From NCBI GenBank assembly GCA_910578185.1, contig CAJTPN010000008.1:62001-126000 (forward strand): 64,000 bases of DNA. The letters are read 5' to 3'. The DNA comes from an uncultured Acetatifactor sp. GTDB taxonomy: Bacteria > Bacillota > Clostridia > Lachnospirales > Lachnospiraceae. Position 1 is the stretch's first letter; each line of letters begins with the position of its first letter. Position numbers and translations under genes: made by a program. Positions 17,150 to 25,772 of this stretch are shown here, in pieces. Below the pieces are notes generated by a model. It did no database searches and had not been told where the DNA came from. It worked only from the letters and a program-made list of their open reading frames with translations.

Positions 17150-18064
17150 TTATTCATCCTTACTTGACAACGCCCTCATGACAATCTTGCCAAGCACGAA
17201 GGTAATTACGAATAATACCACGGCTACCGCCGACGCATATCCCATCTGGAAACGGATAAACGCGTAATCGTACAAGTGGGCCACAATGGTGTGTGCCGAA
17301 TAGTTGGGGCTGGGCATACCTGCCACGGATACCGCAATATCAAACACACCGAAAGCGCCTGTAATGGCATTAATTGCACCAAAGAGAAGCTGAGGTTTCA
17401 TCATGGGCAACGTCACATAGAACAGCTCCTGGAACTTATTTTTGACGCCGTCGATTGCCGCCGCCTCATAATAGGACCTGGAAATATTCTGAAGACCTGC
17501 CAGGAACACCAGGAAGCCGGTACCCATACTCATCCAGAGCGAGATAAACATAACGACTCCCATGATATAGGTCGGGTCCGTATTCCATAGAATCGGCTCG
17601 TCAACCAGTCCCATATTCAAGAGGATATTGTTGAGATATCCCATACGGTCACTGGAGAAGATAACCATCCACACAGTAGACATTGCAATACCGCTACATA
17701 TGGAAGGCGCATAAAATGCCAGTGCAAATGCCCTCTTAAACTTCAGCTGATTAATCACCCATGCCGCAAAGAAAGATAAAAGATATCCAACGGGTCCGGT
17801 AATGATCGCGAAAGTCAAAGTGTTGCTGAGACCCGTCATGAACACTTCATCGTCCAAAAACAGCAGTCTGTAGTTGTTCAGACCCACAAAAGTCGGCGTC
17901 TGCATCATGTTATAGTTGGTAAAGCTTAAGCCGATAGCAGTCAGAACGGGAGCTACGATAAATATGGTAAACAATATCACAAAGGGAGCCATAAATGCAT
18001 ATCCCATCCAGTGCTTACGCCAAAAGCGCCTGATTGCTTCGGATTTAGTCAGTTTTTTGTTCAT
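17150..18064 (-). CDS. CUT1 sugar ABC transporter permease (MalF/UgpA type)
   Basis: This 304-residue permease has six TM helices; the EAA-type loop is SYYEAAAIDGVKNKFQELF. The N-terminus is short and basic, then MGYAFMAPFVILFTIF opens TM1. Its ATG overlaps the stop of the binding-protein gene by 4 bp (ATGA), so the two are translationally coupled. It partners the 16178-17059 permease. Confidence 0.92.
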   Translation of the reverse strand: MNKKLTKSEAIRRFWRKHWMGYAFMAPFVILFTIFIVAPVLTAIGLSFTNYNMMQTPTFVGLNNYRLLFLDDEVFMTGLSNTLTFAIITGPVGYLLSFFAAWVINQLKFKRAFALAFYAPSICSGIAMSTVWMVIFSSDRMGYLNNILLNMGLVDEPILWNTDPTYIMGVVMFISLWMSMGTGFLVFLAGLQNISRSYYEAAAIDGVKNKFQELFYVTLPMMKPQLLFGAINAITGAFGVFDIAVSVAGMPSPNYSAHTIVAHLYDYAFIRFQMGYASAVAVVLFVITFVLGKIVMRALSSKDE

Positions 18065-21009
18065 TTGCTGATCACCCCATATTCTTCCTGTTTTGACCGC
18101 ATTTCACGGTTGATATCCTTAACCGCCTGTTCCAACGCCTCCCTGACATCGCCGCCGCTGATAACAACAGTCGTCCATGCATTCGTCATGTGACGTGTGG
18201 TCATATAACTTCCCAATACGGTAGGCGTTTCCTGCGCCCACTGCCACATTTCTTCCAATGTAGCCACATCCTCGTCATTCCATGCAAGACTCAGGAACGC
18301 TTCCTTATTCGCAGTATTCCATCTTGCCTCGGCGCCCATCAGCGCTTCCACTTCCTTTGCAAACTGCTCCTGGGTCTCGGTACTGCTCCACCACTGCAGG
18401 AATTCCCAGCTCTGTTCGGGCTTCTTACTCTGCTTCATGATAACGTCGCCCTTATCCGTAATTGCACCTGCGGAACGATTGATCGTACCATCCGGCTGTC
18501 TCACGCCAGGCAGAGCGGTGATTCCCCACTTACCGGAAATCTCGGGAGCCGCAACGGAAAGCTGCATATACATATTGAAATCTCCCACACCCAGAGGCAT
18601 AATACCAGAGCGCATATACTGATAGAAGTTTGCCGTCTCAGGCACGCCATAGTTGGTAAACAATTCCGTATATTCCTTGAAAGCAAGATATGCTTCCGCC
18701 GTATCCAGCGCAGACTTCAAACCGTCTTCCGTATAATAACTTCCGCCGTTCTGGAACAGGAACTGAGTAAAGTCACGTCCGAAGTAAAATTCCAAACCGT
18801 TCTGATACAGGGCCGGCAGCACATAATCATACAGATCGGCTCTGGTATTGGGAAGCTGAATATCATACTTTGAAAGCAAATCCTTGCGGTAATACAACAC
18901 GTTAAAATTCATGGTCTCGGGAATAGCGTAAGTTCCGCCCATATATTCGTAAGGCGTCAGCGTCGCTCCCACGAACCGGCTCTTTACCTCATCAAATCCC
19001 TCGAATTGGGACAGATCATACACCTGGTCGCGAATGGCAAACTCAACAGGAGAAGTGATGTCCACACCCAAAGCCACATCGGGAGCCTTGCCGGAAGTAA
19101 TGGACAACATCAGTGCATTGACATTACCTGCGTTTAACTGTGATGCAGGAAGCACGTTCACGTTGATCGCAATCCCCGTCTCGGGTGTAAAGCTCTCGTC
19201 CGCCAGCTCCTTAATCACTTCCGCCCACTCGGTACCTCTTGCAATCCAGACGCTGATGGTATCGGTAACCACCACATCATCGGAAAGGACGCCGCCCACG
19301 TTGTCATAATCCTTTGAGAAGGATACGATAAACTGCTGTGCCGTAGCCCAAAGTCTCTGGAAAATATTGGAAGATACGCTCTTCCACTCCTCGTTGGGAT
19401 TGCCGATATCAAACCAGTCAATCACCAGCGGACATTTCTGCAGGGACAGATACCACTCACTCAAGCTCTTCTGAGAGTTCGTCAAATCGGCCGACTTCTT
19501 TGCGATGCTGAAGGGGTCATCTAACATTTCCTGCACCTGTGCGCGGATGGTCAGGAAGTTGTTTGCCATTGCAGGGGTCTTGGTGGCAAGCTGTTTGATC
19601 ATGACACTCTTCTCTTCCATGCTTTTCACGATGTATTCCATCTGCTCTTTCAGATTCGGGATCTTGGTAAAGAATCCGTAATCATAGTTAGGGTCAGGAT
19701 TGCTGCCCGCAATCAGGTTGATATTCAGCAGCATATCGGAAAGAATCGAAATATCCTTCTGAATGGAGGAAAGAATAGCTCCGATCTCTCCAAGCTTTAC
19801 GGTCATGGTAAGCGTATGGGTTCCTGCCGTCAGATAAAACTGATAGGGATTACCCTCCTCATCGCCCAATTCTTCCAGCGTCCACTTGGTCTCATAATCA
19901 AACTTGTACTCCAGCAGTTCCTCAAAAGGCACCTCTCCGTCAATGGCGATCTGTCTGTAAGAAGGCATACCGTCGTTCCATGACTGCTTTACGTACATTC
20001 CAATCTTATAAAGGCCGTCCTGCGGGACTTCAAATTCCCACGTAATGCTCTGATTTCCTTCGCGCCAACGATAACCGCCCATTACGTTCAGTTTACGGCT
20101 GGTGCTGGAAGCCGGCTCCACCAGGGGATCGCCGTCATTGTCGCGGCGAAGCGTCACATCGTTCTTTTCCTTGGTGGTCAGCTCCGCCTGGATGTGCTGC
20201 TTCTGTACTTCGGCCGCTTTATAACCGTTTGCCGCATACTCCGCCGCCACCTGATCGTAGCTTTTATATTCTTTGGGCGTAACAAGGCTGATGCCAGAGA
20301 TATACATATCTACTTTATTATAAATAAACTGAATCGTATGGCTTCCCGCCTCCAGATAGAAGCTGAAGGGTTCGGCATAGATTCCGGAGGTATCCTCCAG
20401 ACGATCGGTTCTCCAGCCAGGCACTTCAATCTGTGCCGGTCTGGTCTCGTCGCCGATACTGTTTACCACCGGGTCTCCTTCATCCGTAAAAAAACGGTCA
20501 AATTCAATGTCGCTTGCCTCCTCAAAAGGAACCGCTCCGTCTATGTAGACAATCCTCTTGGCGGAATCGGAACTCCCCTCCACCAAATAGTAATCCACCT
20601 GAATCTGATACATTGCGGACTCAGGTACATTGACGGTAAATTCCAGGTATTCAACTGCCTTTTCGGAAAAAACAGCCGTTCTCCCCTCATATTCAACCGT
20701 CTTCAGTTTGCCCTGCTCGGATCGGATGCCCGTGATCGGTACTTCAATTGGCTGGGATGCATTGGGAACATTCCCATGTTTTTCGGCATAGTCGCCATAT
20801 GTACTGGCTTCATCGGAACTTCCGTATTTCCAATCAATCTCTATCCCGTCAAAACCGGTGTACTTATCCTTCAGCGCAACCCCGGGCGCCGCTTCAGACG
20901 TAATAGAAGAAAGGGATACGCCCTGTCCTGCCATAAGCGCGGCAGCCATCAGAAGCGCTATACCTTTTTTGCATCGGTGTGTTGATCGTTTTACCCCGCT
21001 GCTCTTCAT
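18061..21009 (-). CDS. Very large sugar-binding protein: two carbohydrate-binding-like modules fused to a family 1 SBP
   Basis: This protein has 982 residues, about twice a normal SBP. A signal peptide (about 15-41) lacks a lipobox cysteine. Two jelly-roll modules of the CBM type follow: about 50-255, with YIDGAVPFEEASDIEFDR and EAGSHTIQFIYNKVD, and about 290-420, with the parallel phrases IDGEVPFEELLEYKFDY and TAGTHTLTMTVKL. A helical spacer (about 425-560) leads to the SBP fold (about 580-975; VWIARGTEW, GKAPDVALG, YAIPETMNFNVLYYRKDLL). It is the first gene of the operon and is coupled to its permease. Without a lipobox it must be held at the membrane some other way, or bind through the CBM-like modules. 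Confidence 0.85.
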   Translation of the reverse strand: MKSSGVKRSTHRCKKGIALLMAAALMAGQGVSLSSITSEAAPGVALKDKYTGFDGIEIDWKYGSSDEASTYGDYAEKHGNVPNASQPIEVPITGIRSEQGKLKTVEYEGRTAVFSEKAVEYLEFTVNVPESAMYQIQVDYYLVEGSSDSAKRIVYIDGAVPFEEASDIEFDRFFTDEGDPVVNSIGDETRPAQIEVPGWRTDRLEDTSGIYAEPFSFYLEAGSHTIQFIYNKVDMYISGISLVTPKEYKSYDQVAAEYAANGYKAAEVQKQHIQAELTTKEKNDVTLRRDNDGDPLVEPASSTSRKLNVMGGYRWREGNQSITWEFEVPQDGLYKIGMYVKQSWNDGMPSYRQIAIDGEVPFEELLEYKFDYETKWTLEELGDEEGNPYQFYLTAGTHTLTMTVKLGEIGAILSSIQKDISILSDMLLNINLIAGSNPDPNYDYGFFTKIPNLKEQMEYIVKSMEEKSVMIKQLATKTPAMANNFLTIRAQVQEMLDDPFSIAKKSADLTNSQKSLSEWYLSLQKCPLVIDWFDIGNPNEEWKSVSSNIFQRLWATAQQFIVSFSKDYDNVGGVLSDDVVVTDTISVWIARGTEWAEVIKELADESFTPETGIAINVNVLPASQLNAGNVNALMLSITSGKAPDVALGVDITSPVEFAIRDQVYDLSQFEGFDEVKSRFVGATLTPYEYMGGTYAIPETMNFNVLYYRKDLLSKYDIQLPNTRADLYDYVLPALYQNGLEFYFGRDFTQFLFQNGGSYYTEDGLKSALDTAEAYLAFKEYTELFTNYGVPETANFYQYMRSGIMPLGVGDFNMYMQLSVAAPEISGKWGITALPGVRQPDGTINRSAGAITDKGDVIMKQSKKPEQSWEFLQWWSSTETQEQFAKEVEALMGAEARWNTANKEAFLSLAWNDEDVATLEEMWQWAQETPTVLGSYMTTRHMTNAWTTVVISGGDVREALEQAVKDINREMRSKQEEYGVISK

Positions 21010-21100
21010 GCTTACTCTCCTCCTTTTGGTGTATTTTTACATGCAGACTTGGATTTTTACCATTTCAGATAAGCAGTTTAACTACTTGCTTTACCTTAAA

Positions 21101-21129
21101 AGCATACCATTTTTATAAAATAATTACAA
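21101..21129 (-). promoter_or_regulatory. Promoter of the eight-gene importer operon
   Basis: On the minus strand, -35 TTGTAA (21124-21129) and -10 TATGCT (21101-21106) are 17 bp apart. The leader to the start at 21009 is about 85 nt. The 315-bp gap 21010-21324 otherwise holds only A/T-rich sequence and the hairpin at its right end. Confidence 0.65.
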
Positions 21130-21308
21130 TTCTTTTTTTTTTGATTTTATATATATTTTTTTGATATCAGCTTTAAACGCTCCTTCTATCAGGGTATCTT
21201 TTCTTGATTTTTATGCTGATATTTTGATTTTTCAACAAAAAACGCCGCAAGAAACGTCCCATGGCAGATTCACCAAAAACATTCTCGCAGATTGTACAAA
21301 ATGTCCGA

Positions 21309-21340
21309 TAACGTTTCCCGTACTTCAACGGGAAACGTTA
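21309..21340 (-). terminator. Perfect hairpin overlapping the stop of the YesL-like gene
   Basis: There is a 13-bp perfect stem (arm TAACGTTTCCCGT) with a 6-nt loop that contains the TGA stop (21325-21327). On the minus strand the stem is followed by TCGGACATTTTG, a poor U-tract. It may be a weak terminator or an attenuator that limits read-through into the importer operon. Confidence 0.5.
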
Positions 21341-22029
21341 TGATCCGATAGGGAGGGATCCAGCTCGTCATGGAAAATTCTTTTGTCGTCCTCTCCCGGC
21401 TCCGGCCGGGGCGCCGGATTCTGCGCCTCCAGCTTCAAAAAGAATTTATTGTAGAGCAACGCAGATAAATAGGCATGGAAAGAAAAAAAGAACAAAAAAA
21501 CAACAGGAATCAGTATATCCGACAAAAATATCATAACAGGCGCAACAAAAAGCAGCAATACCATGAGCAATGTCTTGGGAAACTGTATCATGCTGGTCAT
21601 AAAAGCATTTTTGATTGTGCGCCTCACAGGATTGGCAAACTTTGCCTGCATGGGAAATACATACATGGAAGTGCAAAGTATCATAAGACTCACAAGCAGG
21701 ATCGCCAGGCGGATAATGAAGGGAAATTCCATAACGGAATAATACATGATAGCGATATCTGCCGCGATAGCGCCTACCGCCAAAAGCAAAAGCACCCATA
21801 TTATGGTCGCCTGTCTGAAATTTTCCCTGAAGGACTTAAAATATGCTTTTATCAGGTAACTGTCCTCATCCCTCACCATTTTTAGACAAGAATAATGCAG
21901 CGCTGTAAGCGCTGCCCCCGCCGTGATCACAGGAATACTGCATACCAGTGTCAAAAAATTCAGTATCATCAAATCGGCCACTCTGCTCAATGCGCGCATC
22001 AATGGACTTTCCAAGTTAAAAAAATTCAT
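21325..22029 (-). CDS. DUF624 / YesL family membrane protein
   Basis: This 234-residue protein has five to six TM helices and an acidic, proline-rich cytosolic tail (PAPRPEPGEDDKR). The opening (FNLESPLMRALSRVADLMILNFLTLVCSIPV, in pieces) is the DUF624 signature. YesL-type genes travel with rhamnogalacturonan and other CUT1 sugar loci in Firmicutes; their function is unknown. It lies upstream of the importer operon in the same direction, separated by a hairpin and a second promoter. The ribosome site is GGAAAGG. Confidence 0.9.
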   Translation of the reverse strand: MNFFNLESPLMRALSRVADLMILNFLTLVCSIPVITAGAALTALHYSCLKMVRDEDSYLIKAYFKSFRENFRQATIIWVLLLLAVGAIAADIAIMYYSVMEFPFIIRLAILLVSLMILCTSMYVFPMQAKFANPVRRTIKNAFMTSMIQFPKTLLMVLLLFVAPVMIFLSDILIPVVFLFFFSFHAYLSALLYNKFFLKLEAQNPAPRPEPGEDDKRIFHDELDPSLSDHNVSR

Positions 22030-22096
22030 TTTTCTCTTACCTTTCCCGTTACGTAGCCTAACCCAAGTACCTGTAAATCTTAAGTAAATTTAATTT

Positions 22097-22105
22097 AGTA
22101 TACCA
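22097..22105 (-). promoter_or_regulatory. Extended -10 promoter of the YesL-like gene
   Basis: TGG-TATACT reads on the minus strand (TGn extended -10) about 70 bp before the start at 22029. No good -35 is seen. It is divergent from the plus-strand promoter at 22207. Confidence 0.5.
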
Positions 22106-22206
22106 CATTCTTAATAATTTGGGGAGTGATTTATAAAAATTTTATAATACTCCAACGAACGCCAAGGGGCTCCCATCACATTTTAATAGCTTTTTTCCTA
22201 TTCTAA

Positions 22207-22215
22207 TGATATACT
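22207..22215 (+). promoter_or_regulatory. Extended -10 promoter of the DUF4874/DUF4832 gene
   Basis: TGA-TATACT, overlapped by a second TATACT (22215-22220), lies about 36 bp before the start at 22251. The -35 region (TAGCTT) is weak. Confidence 0.5.
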
Positions 22216-22250
22216 ATACTCACCAAAACGATACCTATGGAGGCGTACCG

Positions 22251-23741
22251 ATGAAAAAATTTTTTCACCTGATGGCATTTCTTTTACATATCGTTCTGTT
22301 TGCAGCACTGGCACTTTTTGCGCTCTACCCACGATTTCAGCCAATTTCTTATCTCCCTGCCCTGCAGACAGAAGGGAATGAAATTCTGAAGAATCCCTAT
22401 TGCGGTTTCTACAGCATGTACGGATTCGCACTTTCTGAAGAGCCTCCCGAAAACGCTGCCAGACAGTGCCGACAATACATGGACTGGAGCAACGGTATGC
22501 TGATGCTGCTTCAAATCAACCTGAAAAACTATTCCCAGGGAGATTTAAGCGAAACGGCGCTGCTGCAGCTGGACAGTATCCTGGCAGAGCTCTCTGCCGC
22601 CAAACGCGAAGTGATCCTCCGTTTTTTCTATGATTGGGATGGCAAAGCGCTGGAGACGGAACCCTCCGAAATCACCACCATCACAAGGCATATGACCCAG
22701 ATCGCCGATGTTGTAAACAAATACGCCGACACCGTATATCTCATTCAGAGCACCTTCACCGGCAACTACGGCGAGATGACACAGACCCATTATGGCTCCC
22801 ACGCAAACAACCGTCTTCTAATGTCGCACTTGGCTCAGATTACAGACCCTTCCATATTTCTGGCAGTACGAACCCCTTCCCATCTGCGGGGCGTGACGGA
22901 GAGCAAAACTCCCATCACACCCGAGACCGCATATAACGGCACACTTTCTTCCAGACTGGGACTTTACAACGACGGTATTCTGGGCTCGGTATATGATGTG
23001 GGAACCTATGACGACACATCCTTTGAAGGCAGTGAAAATCCTGCCGAAAAAGGTACCAGGGAAGAAGAACTTGCCTTTCAGGAATATCTGTGTCAATTTG
23101 TTCCAAACGGCGGGGAAACCGTCATAGATAATCCTTACAATGATCTGGATAACGCCATTGTGGATCTGGCGCGGATGCATGTCTCCTATCTCAACAGCGC
23201 ACACGACACCGCAGTTTTGAACAAGTGGAAAACCTCCGCCTACCAGGGAGACGATATCTTCCGCCAGATGAACGGTCTGGATTATATCAGTGCTCACTTA
23301 GGGTACCGCTATTTCATTTCGGAATCCTCCTGTGCCTACGACGCCTTAAACAGCCCGGAAGCCGCTTTCACCCTGACAATCCAAAACAGGGGATTCGCCC
23401 CCGCCTACCGCAATTTCAATGCGGTGCTGTCACTGCGCCACAGGGACACAAAGGTGCTGATCTCGGTTCCCCTGGAAATGGACATCCGCACCATCCCGGC
23501 AGGAGGCGAAGCCAAATTTACTTTTCCTCTGGATGTCCGGGCCTTACCGGAAGGAATCTATGATGTGTTTTTTACCCTCACCGACCCCTACACGGAGCGA
23601 AAAATCCAATTTGCCAATGTGTCTGCAGAAGCGGACGGAGCGTTAAAACTCGGAAACATTACAGTGGCTCCCACGGCAAACGGCGCCGCCTTTGGAGAAT
23701 TTCTGAAGGCCCTCCCTTCCCTTCTTCCTGCCCGGCAATAA
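22251..23741 (+). CDS. Exported or membrane-anchored DUF4874-DUF4832 protein
   Basis: This 496-residue protein begins with a hydrophobic signal or anchor (about residues 5-25). DUF4874 follows, a TIM-barrel-like domain with NPYCGFYSMYGF and VILRFFYDWDGKA. DUF4832 comes next (about 290-480), with the signature MHVSYLNSAHDTAVLNKWK and a C-terminal beta-sandwich. The start at 22251 has GGAGG at ideal spacing; an in-frame Met at 22206 is inside the promoter. These domain pairs are found in secreted proteins linked to glycans, but no activity is established. It is one of only two plus-strand genes in the window and converges on the DUF2194 gene. Confidence 0.8.
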   Translation: MKKFFHLMAFLLHIVLFAALALFALYPRFQPISYLPALQTEGNEILKNPYCGFYSMYGFALSEEPPENAARQCRQYMDWSNGMLMLLQINLKNYSQGDLSETALLQLDSILAELSAAKREVILRFFYDWDGKALETEPSEITTITRHMTQIADVVNKYADTVYLIQSTFTGNYGEMTQTHYGSHANNRLLMSHLAQITDPSIFLAVRTPSHLRGVTESKTPITPETAYNGTLSSRLGLYNDGILGSVYDVGTYDDTSFEGSENPAEKGTREEELAFQEYLCQFVPNGGETVIDNPYNDLDNAIVDLARMHVSYLNSAHDTAVLNKWKTSAYQGDDIFRQMNGLDYISAHLGYRYFISESSCAYDALNSPEAAFTLTIQNRGFAPAYRNFNAVLSLRHRDTKVLISVPLEMDIRTIPAGGEAKFTFPLDVRALPEGIYDVFFTLTDPYTERKIQFANVSAEADGALKLGNITVAPTANGAAFGEFLKALPSLLPARQ

Positions 23742-23788
23742 TCTCAAATCCCCTGAACCCAGGAACCGTCCAGCAGGCAATCTCAACC

Positions 23789-23809
23789 GCAGCCGGAACC
23801 TCCGGCTGC
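23789..23809. terminator. GC-rich hairpin between convergent genes
   Basis: A perfect 9-bp stem (GCAGCCGGA / TCCGGCTGC) with a 3-nt loop sits in the 74-bp gap between two converging stops. It has no U-tract on either strand, so it may act as a bidirectional roadblock at best. Confidence 0.45.
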
Positions 23810-23815
23810 AGGGGA

Positions 23816-25714
23816 TCAGGGATAAAGATACTTCAACTGTCCCCGGATCCTTCTTAAACCAATCTCCACATTTTCTTCCGTCACATACAAAAGATAGGAT
23901 CCGCTTTCTACCTCTTCATATTCCGCGCCGCTAATGGAAACAATTTCTTCCCCATGAACCCGCAGCAGAAACCAGCTCTCCCCGGCGTCCCATACCCGCA
24001 GGGAAATCACATCCCCTTCCCTTTCATCCTCATAGTCCAAATTCAGAAAATTTCGGATTCTTTCGTCACTCTCCGTCAAAGTGGTTCTGGAAAATACGGC
24101 AAACGCCCTCCAAAACGTGTTCAGATTACTGGAAATATTATCATACATTTTTTCCCAGCGGTCTTCCTCACTCCGAGGCCACACCACATTATGCATCTCA
24201 ATCTTCACATTGGAATAACCAAGAGCTGTTTCCAGACTTCTCACGAAAAAATCGTCGGAATAGGTGTGTGTGCTCACATCGCTGGTAATGCTCTGCATGG
24301 TCACCGCTCTCTTTGTCCCGGGCGCCTCATACCAAGACAGCAGCGGCCGCCCAAATTCATAATCACATGCAATGGTCCTAACATCTTTCAAAAGCGGCAC
24401 ATCCCCAAGTATTTCCCTGGTCTGGCTCAGGGTATCCGCCTCCGCGTAAACGGTGCTGTACCGATAATCACCGGCAAAGGAAGAAAAAAATGCTTCGTCC
24501 CTTTCCAGCTTCTCCCACAGAGAAACGCCTTCTCCCAAAGCAAGAGAAATTCCGGCCTCCGCGTCCGCCTCCCGCAACTGCTGCAGATAAAAGACCATAT
24601 CCTCCCCGGAAGGTTCTGATTCATCAAAATACTGATACTGGGGCGTAAACATACAGGTCAGTTTCAAATTATTTTTCTCCACCAAAGTTGCAATGTCCGG
24701 CCAGCAGATATCTCTCTGCACTGCTTCCGTCCGCCTGCTGTAAAGGGTCCTCATCACTTCCTCGTTTTCCCCTGCAAACTCCGGGTAATTGGTAACCACC
24801 ACGTTCTGCGCATTTACCACCGGGTAAAGGGAATAGGATTGGGCCTCATACATCATACCATCCAATATTCCAATCCCTTCCACACGGGAAAGATAATCTC
24901 CGTTTACCACAAAGATCTTGGAATCCCCATAGCCGTTGCGCCAAACAATAGCCGGCGCATATTCGTTTTTGGCCTCGTTGTCCTTCAAAAGCTCATCCAG
25001 AATACCCGCCATATAGGTCTTGGTCCCACCGGCCGTCACATACCAGGGCACCGTCAGCTCCAAATCCTGACGCTTCTCATCCTCCTGTCGCTCCACAATA
25101 TACCTGGCTTCTCCTCCCAGAAGGAAACCTGCAAAAAGATGAATCCCCTCCACTTCCACCTGTTCCTCCAAAACCTGCTGGATTCCCAAAAGCTTCCGCA
25201 GCCGCCCCTCCCCCGCGATCACCGACGCGTCCGGAAGATTACAGAATACAAGCGTAATCCCCATGTCCGTAAGATCATACAGCGCCTGGACGTGATCCGC
25301 CAGATTCACCCCCTGGGAATCCACCAGAAGCACCTGGGGCAAAGGTTCTCCCGCCTCAAGCCGGGAAACATACTCCGCCGGAGAATCGCATACCACCATG
25401 CCCCTCTTGGTATAGCCGCACCACTCCTTCACCACTCTGCAGACTGCTCCCTCGGCACTGCCGCAAAAGACGACAAAATCATCCCCTCCATCCGTCTCCT
25501 CCGCTGCCGTATCCTGCAAAGCATCTCCCCACGCTGCAGCTCCATCCCCATGCAAAACCAGCTCTCCCCGTCGGATCGGCATAACCTCATCCGTCCCATA
25601 GGCATTGATATTATAATCGCTCTCGTTCTCTTTGATCACCGAAGAAAACTGAAACATAAACAAAAGCACTGCCATCATTACAAGAATGCCGAAAAAGTTC
25701 CTGCGTGATACCAT
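23816..25714 (-). CDS. DUF2194 protein, single N-terminal membrane anchor
   Basis: This 632-residue protein has one TM segment (about 8-25) and a large outer part. The first third (about 65-200) looks like a Rossmann or amidotransferase-like alpha/beta domain (VLLVDSQGVNL, ITLVFCNLPDASV). The rest resembles a deacetylase-like barrel, with VNGDYLSRVEGIGILDGM and EMHNVVWPRSEEDRW. The match is to DUF2194, a family without known activity. From memory, its members occur near pelF-type genes in Clostridia; I cannot verify this here. The start at 25714 is nine bases from AGGAG; the Met at 25723 directly abuts it. It follows the polytopic membrane protein gene by 58 bp, probably in one operon. Confidence 0.7.
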   Translation of the reverse strand: MVSRRNFFGILVMMAVLLFMFQFSSVIKENESDYNINAYGTDEVMPIRRGELVLHGDGAAAWGDALQDTAAEETDGGDDFVVFCGSAEGAVCRVVKEWCGYTKRGMVVCDSPAEYVSRLEAGEPLPQVLLVDSQGVNLADHVQALYDLTDMGITLVFCNLPDASVIAGEGRLRKLLGIQQVLEEQVEVEGIHLFAGFLLGGEARYIVERQEDEKRQDLELTVPWYVTAGGTKTYMAGILDELLKDNEAKNEYAPAIVWRNGYGDSKIFVVNGDYLSRVEGIGILDGMMYEAQSYSLYPVVNAQNVVVTNYPEFAGENEEVMRTLYSRRTEAVQRDICWPDIATLVEKNNLKLTCMFTPQYQYFDESEPSGEDMVFYLQQLREADAEAGISLALGEGVSLWEKLERDEAFFSSFAGDYRYSTVYAEADTLSQTREILGDVPLLKDVRTIACDYEFGRPLLSWYEAPGTKRAVTMQSITSDVSTHTYSDDFFVRSLETALGYSNVKIEMHNVVWPRSEEDRWEKMYDNISSNLNTFWRAFAVFSRTTLTESDERIRNFLNLDYEDEREGDVISLRVWDAGESWFLLRVHGEEIVSISGAEYEEVESGSYLLYVTEENVEIGLRRIRGQLKYLYP

Positions 25715-25772
25715 TCGTATCATCTCCTATTATAGTCGCTAAAGATCCTATACATTTTTCAGGGCGGAATTC

